64,000 nucleotides of DNA. Origin: Gamsiella multidivaricata (Eukaryota; Mortierellomycota; Mortierellomycetes; Mortierellales; Mortierellaceae). Below are positions 1 through 9,883 of the stretch, in pieces (position 1 is the first letter of the stretch; the number at the start of each line of letters is the position of its first letter). Under the pieces are notes generated by a model, which had not been told where the DNA came from, did no database searches, and was given only the letters and a program-made list of their open reading frames with translations. The stretch is from assembly GCF_025024155.1 (NCBI RefSeq), contig NW_026251793.1, positions 1 to 64,000 of the forward strand, given 5' to 3'. Made by a program: the position numbers and the translations under genes.

Positions 1-1590
1 TAGCTCCATGAGCCCCTGTCTCCGTTTTAGCGAGATTGAGAGGTTGTTGAGCGTTTGCATCGCTTCATCATGAATTGCTGGATCAGTTGTCCCCATTATG
101 GCCAGCTCTCTCGCTATCCCTGCAACATCTGCGTACCGCTTCTTCCTCAGTCGCTCTTCCTTCCTTGGCTGTGATGCCGAGGATTCTGTAGAGAACAAGG
201 TGTGCACACTCCTCGTACGAGTGCTGGCGAGGTGATCCTCAGTCCTGGTGGGGTGATCCTCGGTCCTGATGGAGGCACTGTGATGCGGGTAGGCGACTAA
301 GAGCTCTGAACCAACTTTTATCTCGAAATCTTCGAGATCCTGCCACTGCTCCTTGAACCAGCGCTTGAGAACGAGGCTGATCCTATACTTGCACCTGCTG
401 TCCCCTTGCATCACGCAAAAGAAGTGCCTACACACAATCTCCGTGTTTTGCAGCAAGAGGCAGGTGCAAAAATATGAATGACCAACCATAACCACAACGA
501 ACTCCTGTTGACTGCGACGGATCTTGTTATGGATGGAATAGACAGCAATGATTTCGGTTGGGTCCAGTCTTGAGAGTAGTGATGCCAGAGAAGACTCGCG
601 GAGGGCTTTCCCAGTTCGATCGACCTATGCAAATGGATTCAATCAGCATCAGTCGTACCAAGAGGATAAAAGGGTAGAAGGAAACGTGCGGCACATCCTT
701 ACCATTCTGTCGTTGCTTGAGCAGTGCTTTTGCAGGATAGCCTGGTGGTCAGAAGGGTTGAAGTCGTAGGCGAATGACCAGTCCATCTCTCTGCGCATCT
801 TGTCGCGCGCAAACCCTCCCAACATGTCGTTGTTCACCTGGACGATCTTAGGAAACATGGCTGCTGTCAGGCCAGGGCTCAGGCTGCGTGCGGATCCCTC
901 TGCCTGTGCCTTCTTGCCCTCAGCATCCTCGGTGTAGTTTGCCTTGAAAAGCTCGCACTCGATCCTTGCACTGGTGGCATTGAGGACGTCGCTCAACGAT
1001 GTTTTACTGTTGAGCTCTAGCATCTTCAGCAGATGGTGAGTTTTCTCGACGCGCTGGGTTGTCTCCCGGCCGTGAAAGAGGTATGCACCCAGGGCCAGAC
1101 CCATCGGAAACGGTCATTATAGAGCCGCTGGAGGTACTCGCTGACTTTCCCATCACAATCCTCATACGTGTGACATAACTCCTGCCATCTCGCATCGAAC
1201 TCACTGGTGATGAAAGAGCGGTTGACAGCCGTAAAGTCGCGCTTAAACATCTCCCACCTATCCCCCAAAGGCCCGTGCAGGTGAAGGCGAATGTTTTTCC
1301 ACATATGCCACAAACAATTGATGACCTGCGTCCGGGGAAGTGTGTACGCGCAGGCTGCGTCCATTGCTGCGTCCTTATCGACCATGATAGCCTTGGGTGC
1401 AAGCTGTCTTGTGGCAATAAGCAATTGCTCTAGGACCCACTTATAGTCAAGGGTCTTCTCTCCAGACGTCAAGGCACATGCCACCAACCGTGTGCGAAAG
1501 ACAGCATATACAATGGCGAAGGAGTGGAGCGACATTTGGAATCGATTAGTGGATGCTATCGTGTCATGGACAATAATATCGTGGTGCAAC
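1..1590 (-). pseudogene. Mutator-like (MULE/FAR1-type) transposase with SWIM zinc finger, frameshifted and open at the window edge
   Basis: Reading right to left, the sequence has the hallmarks of a MULE DDE transposase. There is a first Asp in VHDTIASTNRF, then PKAIMVDKDAAM with the second Asp, then NCLWHMWKN, and then a TTQRVEKTHHLLK block typical of the FAR1/MULE family. The frame changes by one base near 1090-1110, between NDRFRW and ALGAYLFHGRETTQ, with no room for an intron; this looks like a frameshift. A canonical intron fits at 702-625 (ATG|GTAAGG to GCATAG|GTCG) and keeps the frame open into a SWIM finger (CTC...CRHFF) near 470-430. The product continues to base 1, so its C-terminus lies outside the window. 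Upstream of the first Asp the frame runs straight into a minisatellite, so an N-terminal DNA-binding region is missing or replaced. Family assignment is from motifs; probably inactive. Confidence 0.8.
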
Positions 1591-1607
1591 ATAGACACGA
1601 GGACGAG

Positions 1608-1906
1608 AAAAAGGGCGAGCAACAGGACAAGCAAAAGGGCGAGCAAAAGGACAAGCAAAAGGACAAGCAAAAGGACAAGCAAATGCACAAGCAAATGGAC
1701 AAGCAAATGAACAGGCAAATGTACAAGCTGCAGACGGATCTGCAGGTGTGCGGCATAGACACGAGGACAAGCAAAAGGACAAGCAAATAGACAAGCAAAT
1801 GCACAAGCAAAAGGACAAGCAAATAGACAAGCAAATACACAAACAAATAGACAAGCAAATAGACAAGCAAATAGACAAGCAAATAGACAAGCAAATGCAC
1901 AAGCTG
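1608..1906. repeat. 12-bp minisatellite (AAGCAAATAGAC / AAGCAAAAGGAC type)
   Basis: About two dozen tandem copies of a 12-bp unit, variants of ACAAGCAAATAG and ACAAGCAAAAGG, fall in two blocks at about 1608-1719 and 1768-1906. They are separated by a 50-bp spacer that carries the sequence CTGCAGACGGATCTGCAG. Because 12 is divisible by three, all six frames stay partly open and yield artificial Leu-Val or Lys-Gln repeat proteins. The array lies between the divergent transposase relic and the plus-strand polyQ ORF. Confidence 0.9.
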
Positions 1907-2151
1907 CAGATGGGCGTAAAGCAATTGGACGAAGAGAGATAATGACACAACATGGTCATGGTGATATTGTCAAGAAGAGAGCTTATAGACTATGAGGCGA
2001 GCTATATATTCCATGCAAGGTGGAGGTCATGGTGCAATGCACTCTTTCTCGCAACTTTCTTCTCTGTGCAGACTCTAATACTCTACAACCAACATCACTG
2101 TTGCAAATTACCTTCCTCGCCAGCATTCCACTGCACGCTACGCTAACTACA

Positions 2152-3123
2152 ATGATCAAGGCACAGAGAAACGAATGTACATTCTACAACTGTATCCAGG
2201 GACTGCTGGACAAGAAAGCGGCGATCCAGACATACGAGCGTCGCATTGAACAGGATCTCCCGGTCAGGGATGAGGACAGGCCTGTGCCATTGACCAAGTC
2301 AGAAAAAGACCACTTGCTTCGGTCTCACTCAACGGTGCCAGTCCAAGTGAAAAACGTCCTTTTAAATGTGTTCGTCCAATTTGAAAGGCGCGAGGATAGA
2401 AGTATGACTTTCATCTGCGTCTGTAGAAAGCCATTCCTGACAAGGGATAGCCTGAGCAAGCATTACAAGCGGGTCTGCACCCATTCCAACATCCCGACTA
2501 ATGTTCCAGGGCTTCAACTTATTGACAGCACTAAAGTTCTTCCTGATGATTTGGAGGTCGTCAATGCCTCAGGTACATCTGATGACGAAGTTAATGATGG
2601 GGACGACAAAGGCGATGAGGCGTTTAGCGGCAGTAATGCACTCATATTCAACACTAACGATATTTCGGCTACTTCAATGACATTTGATTCAGGAAGAGTG
2701 GTTGGTGCAACTATCCGAGAGTTCATGCAGATCTTGGCCATTGCAAATTTTCAACAGCAACAAGCACAGCAACAAGCACAGCAACAAGCACAGCAACAAG
2801 CACAGCAACAAGCACAGCAACTAGCACAGCAACAAGCACAGCACATGCAAATCATGGCGTTTCAAGAGGAACAGCGCATGCAAACCATGGCGTTTCAAGA
2901 GGAACAACGCACGCTGATGGCGGCCATAGAGCAACGGATCCTGGGCCCTATTACCCAGACGGCAGCAGGTCAAGGGCAGGGACAAGCTGCGCAAGCTGCT
3001 TCTGCTTCTGACACCGGACCTTCCAGTCCGGTTTCTACAAGTAGAAAAAGAACGCGCTCTGGTGCCCCTCGCTTTGGAACATTCAGGCCCCCTAGTCGTA
3101 TGTCTCCAACTGAAAATAAGTAA
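2152..3123 (+). CDS. Unknown 323-aa protein with a Cys/His finger-like motif and a Gln-Ala repeat; probable transposon passenger ORF
   Basis: A single open frame from ATG 2152; the frame stays open a further 44 codons upstream. The N-terminal half (about residues 1-110) is mixed globular sequence with ICVCRKPFLTRDSLSKHYKRV near residues 83-103, a C-x-C-x10-H-x4-C arrangement that could bind zinc. An acidic stretch follows (DDEVNDGDDKGDE), then a Gln-Ala repeat of about 30 residues encoded at 2748-2840 by a 12-bp unit CAGCAACAAGCA. After that come two near-identical copies of MAFQEEQRMQ, and a basic Ser/Pro-rich tail. The ORF diverges from the transposase relic across the minisatellite, so it may be the second gene of the same element. 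I do not recognise a family. It could also be a domesticated DNA-binding protein. Confidence 0.55.
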   Translation: MIKAQRNECTFYNCIQGLLDKKAAIQTYERRIEQDLPVRDEDRPVPLTKSEKDHLLRSHSTVPVQVKNVLLNVFVQFERREDRSMTFICVCRKPFLTRDSLSKHYKRVCTHSNIPTNVPGLQLIDSTKVLPDDLEVVNASGTSDDEVNDGDDKGDEAFSGSNALIFNTNDISATSMTFDSGRVVGATIREFMQILAIANFQQQQAQQQAQQQAQQQAQQQAQQLAQQQAQHMQIMAFQEEQRMQTMAFQEEQRTLMAAIEQRILGPITQTAAGQGQGQAAQAASASDTGPSSPVSTSRKRTRSGAPRFGTFRPPSRMSPTENK

Positions 3124-3674
3124 AATAAAAATGGCGGTTTGGTGGAGCGAGTGTAGATCGATATAAAAATTGGGCAGATGTAGAACGGGAAAGCGCTTGG
3201 TCTCGCTTTGCTTATCATTTTCCACAATAGTGAAAGCTAGGTAACTCCCTATGCGTCGGCATACTTGCAAACGATTGGAATATCTGGAGTGTCGAGGGAT
3301 CTAGGGTGAAAAGGGTATTTTATTGGGCGAATGCTGCTACCTAGTTCTATGCGTAGATAGGGTTTATATACTAGTTGCATCGGTGTCAACAGTGCACTGG
3401 AATATTGTAGAAACTGGGCGAAGCACTGACTACACCATAGCATACTAAATCTAGCATTAAACCTTTGCAATGATCCACGATAGTGATTTTGAGTCGTAAA
3501 GTACTACTCCAATATGATCACAAACGAGTGTCTGTTTTCTCTTTTCCATGGCACCTCGTCATTCAGCTTCGGAGTGGAATCTGGCTCAATCCTGCCTCAT
3601 ATTGGATTGGACAAAGGGGTAGATTCTCCAGTGACGAGGAAACTGATATGTGAATCTACATATAGACCTAGTAG

Positions 3675-4024
3675 GACACCCTGTTATCACCGCACTACTG
3701 GTAATCAGCAATTTAGTGCGTCGCCCCAGGTGTGTTAAGAGTGTAACAAGCCTGGTATTAGAGAATGGAGCTTAACTATAGCCTATATCAAGGAAGCGAT
3801 GGCTAAAAAGATCCGGATCCTTAAACGAATTAGATGTGTGATAGGAGCAAGAGCAATCTATTAACAATTACGTATTGGGTACGATGGCGCGTGGTCGGGG
3901 CAGAAGGAAAAAAAGTGCGGGCTGGTATAGAAAGAGAGGTGTACAAAAGTGGGCACTGGTAGAGAGAGAGAGATGTACTGAAGTTTGCCCTTTTGACACA
4001 CCTGGGCGACGATAACGGGGTGTC
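3675..4024. repeat. Imperfect inverted repeat pair (left arm 3675-3735, right arm 3996-4024)
   Basis: The left arm contains GACACCCTGTTATC and, 30 bp later, CGTCGCCCCAGGTGTG. The right arm read in reverse gives GACACCCCGTTATC followed directly by GTCGCCCAGGTGTG. The arms therefore match over about 29 bp, with an internal 30-bp difference. The roughly 260 bp between them has no gene. This looks like the ends of a small non-autonomous DNA element or two opposed copies of one. Confidence 0.55.
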
Positions 4025-4078
4025 AGGTGCTTAAGCACTGAGGTATTAATCTAAATGCGTCTATTATGCTTTTTGTAT

Positions 4079-4224
4079 GCCCGTGAGATTATCTTTGGTT
4101 CGCCATAAAATAACAGGGTGTAAGATTAGAGCTCTCACGGGGGGTGTAAGAATAAAATTTCACTATGTGCTTTGGATAATCTCACAGGGGGTGTAAAAAT
4201 AAAATCTCACCCCCGTGAGATTAT
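4079..4224. repeat. Cluster of short palindromic and direct repeats (GTGAGATTAT / CTCACGGGGGTG)
   Basis: The motif CCCGTGAGATTAT occurs at 4080-4092 and 4212-4224. Its inverse, ATAATCTCAC followed by AGGGGGTG, occurs at 4176-4193, and CTCACGGGGGGTG at 4133-4145. The segments 4133-4159 and 4181-4205 are direct copies of one another (CTCAC, G-run, TGTAARAATAAAAT). The 4176-4224 piece is a near-perfect palindrome around an AT-rich centre and would fold into a hairpin. The layout suggests nested terminal repeats of a MITE-like element. Confidence 0.6.
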
Positions 4225-4445
4225 ATTCTTCCTTATCTATGTAATCAGAAACGTATGCATCCATGGGAGGTTGCAGGAAGAAAAAAGGAAGCTTGACTTA
4301 CGTTTTCCATTACAGAGGTCATGAGCCCTCGTTTTGCCAACAGAATTGCGGCAAATCACTTTTGGACCAACGTTAGCCAAAAAGTGATATAGGACTATAG
4401 AATATTTTATGCATCTACCGAAGAGGTAAGCATTTAGGTTTTACG

Positions 4446-5018
4446 GTGGGGCAGAGGACGCACACTAGAGCGGTAACAGCATGGAAGAAGAAGGTGGAGA
4501 AGAAAAAAGGAAAAGGAAAAGTGAATATGGGTGGCGGACCGACCTTTTCAAGAGCAAGCACTGCGGGGATATGGGAGACATTGGAGACGATTGGGGGCAC
4601 ATTAAGGCTGTTAGGAGAAGAGGACTATGCAGTGGAGGATGATGAGCACTGGACAGTGCAGGATCTTTATCATGGGTTGGTGCCAAAATTTATGGTGGAT
4701 AAGTGGAAATGCCTTTTCAAGACTACGGGAACGATCGCAGCAATTATGGTGGAGAAGTTCGTCGAGGCGATAGAAGACGTTGGGAGGACAAAAGTCTGGA
4801 ATGTGAGATGCGACACTACTGTTAAATGGGAGAAGAGCTTAGGGATAACTGCGGTGAGCAAACGTGTTAAGGGAGGCGCCGGGTGTGGGACCTTCGGTGT
4901 AGCAGGCGGTACAGGTAGCAGCGGGATTACCTCTGGACGATCTAAGCGGCAGGAGTTAGCATTGAACATGCAATGGTTATCAAGAATGGCGGACGAGCGG
5001 TTGCTGAGTCAGTATTAG
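4446..5018 (+). pseudogene. Retrotransposon-like ORF fragment (190 codons)
   Basis: The frame inside the insertion reads through a Lys-rich start and then a stretch VWNVRCDTTVKWEKSLGI, near residues 115-135. It resembles the IWxxRC..WEK..GI tail I associate with fungal LINE ORF2 proteins; that resemblance is from memory and weak. There is no reverse-transcriptase catalytic motif, so at most a 3' fragment is present. The frame opens with a GTG rather than ATG at 4446. Residues from about 146 onward are encoded by the block shared with 20981-21069, where the frame is only partly conserved. Confidence 0.4.
4885..4972 (+). repeat. Dispersed repeat, copy 1 (partner at 20981-21069)
   Basis: The two segments align end to end over about 88 bp in the same orientation. 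Shared landmarks include GTGGGACC, CGGTGTAG, GGCACAGGTAG/GGTACAGGTAG, CCTCTGG and AGGAGTTAGCA. By eye the match is roughly 75-80 percent. In copy 1 it lies near the 3' part of the 4444-5239 insert. Confidence 0.75.
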
Positions 5019-5480
5019 GATCGTTTGAGATTGGACGTAATGGAGAGAACGGGAGGTCTGAAGTTCCTAAAAGTGAAAGGATCAGACTAAAAGTCGCCAC
5101 GGCGCAACAGGTCGCGTAGCGAGCAAGACACGCGCGGTACTTGCCCATACGGTCAGCGACTATGAAACCAGAATATCTGTGTCGGTGTAGGCATGTAGCT
5201 ATGCTGCTTGTAGGAGACGTTATGAGGTACAGCCTCTGTGGTAAGCATTTAGGTTTTAGTTAGGCCATAGACTCGGATTCCACACGGATTTCTGGATGGG
5301 TTGTCAAATAAGACTGGCAACCCAGGTTGTTGAGTAGAATCTTTTATTGTAAATGTAATAGACATGCGGAAACGTCCCTACTTCTTTCTCCTCGACCGCG
5401 TTATTGGTACTCCTGAAATGCTCATGATCAGGCCGCCGCACCGACAAGCTATTTTGTTCGCGCACAGCCCCTTTACCCTT

Positions 5481-8455
5481 TCAATCCACCGCCGTCGTAG
5501 CAGCAGTAGCAGCGGCCCTCCGTCGGCTAGCGCGTCTATCAATCAATGGCTCCTCCTTCAACTCTGCAAGTGTGCCATCGTTATCCTCACGTCGATACCG
5601 TTCTAACAACTCTGTCTCTGCCTGATCATCCAGCACCATACTTCCGCTAAGGTTGCCACTTTGGTGCGGACTGGAAAAGTACCGACTCGTTTCTCTATCT
5701 CCGTCTTCCGGCGTTCGGGTGCGCTTCAGCCTTGGCCTAGATACTCCATCATGCGTAACATTGGTATCTGTTGGCTCCTCACCATCTGATTCTGCCGCTG
5801 GGCTGCCCTCCAGCGTCGGTCGCGACGCCAAATGGGACAAACCCAAGCGGCTCAGCATGACTTCTTCCTGTCTCCAATACTCATCCTCAGCATTCTTGGG
5901 AAAGCTGGCATGCAGGGGATTGATCCCGCCCAGCATGGCTGCTCCACCTTGCGCCGTGGCTTCCAGCAACGACACAATCACGATCGCATCCTGCACCGTG
6001 ACAAAATTTCGAGCCATGAGGCGTGCGTGGGCCTGGCTCAGACGAATCAAGGACTCCAGAAGACGGATAGTTGTCCTCGCAGCGTTCCGAAGGTCAGCTT
6101 TTCGTTGTAGCTGGTAGTACGACACCAAGACCTGCTCCGCCGGCGGGGTAAGTTTGGGCTCGAATGTGGTTTTAATCCAAATCAGATATGCCTTCAGTTT
6201 GTCGAGGGTCCATGGTTCTTCCTTTCCTGCTGGTGCTACCTCCTCCTCCTCTTCATCGTCCTCGACAATGTTAGGCTCATCGTCCTCAAGACTATCTTCC
6301 ACTTCGCCATCGCCATTCTGAGGAACTTCGCCGGTTGCTTCCATCTCACGCTGTCGCCTCATCCTCCTCAGTCGTTTTCGTCTCCTAATAATTTCCTTTC
6401 TCGATAGGGACTTCTTCTTCGGCGCATACCCGTCCATCTTCATCCGTGTATCCAGGATATAAGACGAAATCTTCTGATCCCAGTTTGCATTACCCGTATC
6501 CATCAGCACAAGCACGATATCGAATCGACTCAGCAGCGGACTAGCCAGGGCGATATTGATAGACACCGACTGGTCTGGGTCATATTTCCCCTTTGGATTC
6601 GTGGCAGCAATCACTGAGCATCGCGTGTTCAGCTTGCAGACAATTCCCGCCTTGGCAATCGAGATCGACTGCTGTTCCATTGCCTCATGAATCGCCGTCT
6701 TGTCGTGCTCTCTCATACCTCCAAACTCGTCAATGCAACACAATCCTCGGTCCGCCAGAACCAGTGCTCCAGCCTCTAATTGCCACTCGTTGCCGTCCCG
6801 CACAGCCGTCACTGTTAATCCTGCACTGCTGCTCCCAATCCCTGTCGTGAGCACAGATCGCGGATTCAGCTCCGCAGCATACTTCAAAAACTGGGATTTT
6901 CCAGTACCCGGATCGCCCACCAAGAGCAAATGGGGCTCACCTCGAACCCTGAGACCCGATTGGTCGACCTTTTGAACTCCTCCAGTCAAAACCAGCATGA
7001 CAGCGAGTTTGACAATATAAAGTCCATAGACCTTGGGACAGATGTGCGCCAGGATCTTGTTGCGGGCAGTAAAGGGCATGTTGATTGAAGGCAAGCGTGC
7101 CTGCTCCCAAAAGTGCTCGAATTCAACACGCTGCTCATCTGCGATCCCGATGCCGACGCGCTGTTCATTATGGATAAATACGTGATTGGCGAGCAGGGCG
7201 AGTTCAATATCGCAGCGCTCGCCAGGTATAAGCGTCTTCCATCTGCGAATCACCGTACCGCTATAGTCAAGGAGTATATTTCGGTTAGGAAAATAACGCC
7301 ATGTGATGGTTAAACAAAGAAGAGAATGGCCGCTGCCGCCGATATGTCCGTTTCCTTACGTGATCGTTACATCGTCTCCCGATTTGGCATGATCAACAAG
7401 GTCGTCATGAAGAATGACAACCATGGATCCTGGGATAGTTCCCATTGTCAATTTGTTAGTCTGTTCCTGAATCTTAATCTCCTGATAATCACGGCAGCCT
7501 TCAGGCAATTGACCTATTACGCGAAAAGGACACAAGGTCCATGAGACCCTTTAGTTCCTTATATTGCATGATACGTTCCAGTGCCTTGTTCCATCGTAGA
7601 TATATCCGTACCTGGTGGGGTTTCGATTAATCGGAATCGGTTCCCTGTACAAGGACGCACATTCGTCGTTGCCTGACATTTTGTTGGTTGGACAACTTGG
7701 TTGTACTGCTCCACATCGGCCAGGACCTCAAACTGCTGTTTGCATGTCGGACAGTAAAATCTTTTCGAATTCTCCAGCATTTTGACGACACCCGTTCTAC
7801 CCGCCATGTTGATGAGAATAAAGCAAGCGACTTTAGTATGAGCAAGACCTTACACAAGGTCCGGAGCATGTAACATATCAGGAACAACATTCTCCTAGTG
7901 TACATATATACCTAATGACCGTTGCAGTAATTGATAAAAACGTTCCAACGTCCGCTGAATTTGGGATTGTCATTCTCCGGGACTCTGCTGCCGGTAAACC
8001 CATCACTCGTGCAGAGCACTTCGGCTTAAGATACATAGGTGTTCTCTCGCCCTCTACCACCCCATCCTGACTGCTTGGGTCATTGTTAATCTTGAATAAT
8101 TCAAGCTGTACATCCTGAAGAACAGAATCGAGAATCGGAAGGACTGTGTGAGGCGAGGCTGCGAGTTGAGACCAGAGCTGCGAATCCGAGGCAGAGTCGA
8201 CCAGGGCCATGATGCTAGATCGAAGGCAAACGGCCATCTGTGTGTAAGGAGTGGATTTGTGGCATAAAGATATCACCAGGATGTATGCTCAAGCATATAG
8301 ACTTTATCTTACTCTATGACGACAGAGTAATGCTGCGTCGTGTCCACGGCAAACAAGATATCGCAGATCTCTTCATAGTGCCGATCGAGGATGGCCTGTT
8401 TGAGCGCAGCTGTTGAGGTATGGTTCAGTTGAGCGTGAATCTCCAGAAACAGCAT
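5481..8455 (-). CDS. MCM9: DNA helicase MCM9
   Basis: Five exons: 8455-8313, 8214-7912, 7796-7612, 7513-7360, 7260-5481; they total 855 codons (854 aa). Each junction restores family-typical text: [48 protein letters not shown]. The N-terminal OB region (about 1-250) has a CPTC...KC...C zinc motif. The AAA+ core has Walker A GDPGTGKS (377-384), Walker B CCIDEF ending near 441 and the arginine-finger SRFD (506-509). The wording ([34 protein letters not shown]) matches MCM9 rather than MCM2-7. A basic and acidic linker precedes a C-terminal winged-helix-like segment and a short tail. MCM9 works with MCM8 in homologous recombination and interstrand crosslink repair. The start follows an in-frame stop and fits the family N-terminus; an upstream exon is not excluded. 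Confidence 0.93.
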
Positions 8456-8986
8456 ACAGCAGTCTTGGACACGTCAGCGAACGCAAAGATGCCTGGTACC
8501 TCTAAAATGCTCCTCACTCTCGGTTTCTTGAGGAACCATTTCGAAACGACATGCAGGAGTAGTGCAATGGGCAACAAACGAGGTGTGATGTTGATCTACC
8601 TGGGCACAGCTGAATAGTTCAAAGTCGTCACCTGACACTCGACCCCTCACTCCTCTTTATAAAAAAAAAGATACCATTCACTTCTAACCACTCTGGTTCT
8701 GTGTCATTCAATGCTGCCATCGATATGGGGGCCCATTGGGCTCACTGCCTTCTTTCACGACATTGGCAATATCTAGTTCCATAAGGAGGGTCAACCCACC
8801 AGATGCGAGTTCGACCTTTTTATCAAAACACGGCTATAAAATGGTAATTCCTTCGCCAGGGTTGCAGAGAACGTGTCCTTCAGAAAAGGGTTGGAATTGA
8901 AAGTCTCATTCTATTTGGCGATTTGAGCTTTTCCTAGAACAGAATATTCACATCTGACACATTGACACGCATAATATAGACAGCAG

Positions 8987-9406
8987 CTAAAGCACGGGCT
9001 CCTTGCTAGTAATACGCGTTTCTTTGCACTCATAGGGACCCTTTTTTGTATCGAAGATTACATTGGTGAGGTAGGTCACTGGTGCGTTATGTGCCTGGGT
9101 ATCGGTAGTGGTGATAGTGGGCGAATCTCTGAAGCCATTCTTTGATCCCAAGGTCAGGGCAGTGTTTCTGGTGGAGGAAGAGGCAAGGCTCATAGTGATA
9201 GTGGAGAGCATGTTGTAAAATCGGCAGGATACATAAGGGCAATAGCGGTGCGTGGTTGAGGACCCGCAAGGAGGAATGTGAGTGATATACAGGCGATATT
9301 TGCAGCTACGACCTGAGGACAGGACGACAACATAAACACGGGCCAGTGCCTTAGGTGATGTGTTGTGTCTGAATGTGCGAGTAGGACTACCGGAGTGTAG
9401 ATGCAA
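8987..9406 (-). CDS. Hypothetical 139-codon ORF
   Basis: The open frame begins with an ATG at 9406 and has mixed composition: SGRSCKYRLYITHIPPCGSS near the middle, then Ser/Thr-rich sequence and a charged C-terminus. There is no signal peptide, clear membrane span or recognised domain. Codon bias is not clearly coding. It may be a short unknown gene or a chance frame in the MCM9 upstream region. Confidence 0.25.
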   Translation of the reverse strand: MHLHSGSPTRTFRHNTSPKALARVYVVVLSSGRSCKYRLYITHIPPCGSSTTHRYCPYVSCRFYNMLSTITMSLASSSTRNTALTLGSKNGFRDSPTITTTDTQAHNAPVTYLTNVIFDTKKGPYECKETRITSKEPVL

Positions 9407-9511
9407 ACTGAGCGAGTAAGGGAGAGAAGGAAAGTGAGAAAAAGAATATATTAGCTGTGGATTCTTTTCAAAGTAGGTATAGTAATCTCCACTGTTGCTG
9501 TATGCAGAGGC

Positions 9512-9883
9512 TTGATAGAACGCGACCTTCTTTTGTGCACCCGCACCAAGTTTAGAAACGTAAAGGGAGCGCTCAGACCGAGAACATGGAGCAGATGGAA
9601 ATTAAAGGACTTCGAAGCTACCCTAGGCGATATGGCTCACGGTAGGCTCCTTGTCAGTCTAATGGTTGCTTTGAATCGGATGCGAAGCACCAGAAGTAGT
9701 TGGCGCGTCTACAAGAAGCGACATTTGTTAAAAGTGTCATTCATTTTAGACAGATGGCTTGCAGTTGAAAGTGCTGGCATTCGACACAGGAATCCGAAAG
9801 CTACGCAACTTGTTCGGACGGTCCAAGTGACATTTGGAACGCACATGTACTGTACAGCCCGTCATCAAAGTAAGTTGCCCTAG
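9512..9883 (+). pseudogene. Possible decayed transposon-derived ORF (123 codons)
   Basis: The frame is rich in Arg, Lys and Trp, with WRVYKKRHLLKVSF, LVRTVQVTFGTHMY and a Cys-His ending. This vaguely recalls fungal transposon-encoded nuclease proteins that carry a basic WRxYxxR...K.F stretch before the catalytic FG segment. No catalytic triad can be identified, and the frame closes soon after. I cannot assign it to a family. It may be a chance frame. Confidence 0.2.

Larger units (their letters stand above)
3124..4424. other. Gene-free, repeat-derived segment
   Basis: No convincing coding frame. The segment holds decayed mobile-element ends: an inverted pair at 3675-3735 and 3996-4024, and a cluster of short direct and inverted copies of a CTCACGGGGGTG/GTGAGATTAT motif at 4079-4224. 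These are listed separately. Confidence 0.6.
4425..5258 (+). mobile_element. Retroposon-like insertion of about 796 bp with a 19-bp direct repeat at each side
   Basis: The 19-bp sequence GGTAAGCATTTAGGTTTTA is present at 4425-4443 and again at 5240-5258, exactly bordering 4444-5239. This is the pattern of a target-site duplication. The inserted DNA carries a 190-codon open frame and a block (4885-4972) that recurs at 20981-21069. There is no poly(A) tail and no clear terminal inverted repeat. A 5'-truncated non-LTR retrotransposon is the simplest explanation. Confidence 0.6.

Noticed and set aside
1564..1959. Leu/Val/Cys-rich proteins on both strands over the minisatellite
   Set aside because: They are translations of the 12-bp repeat and not genes.
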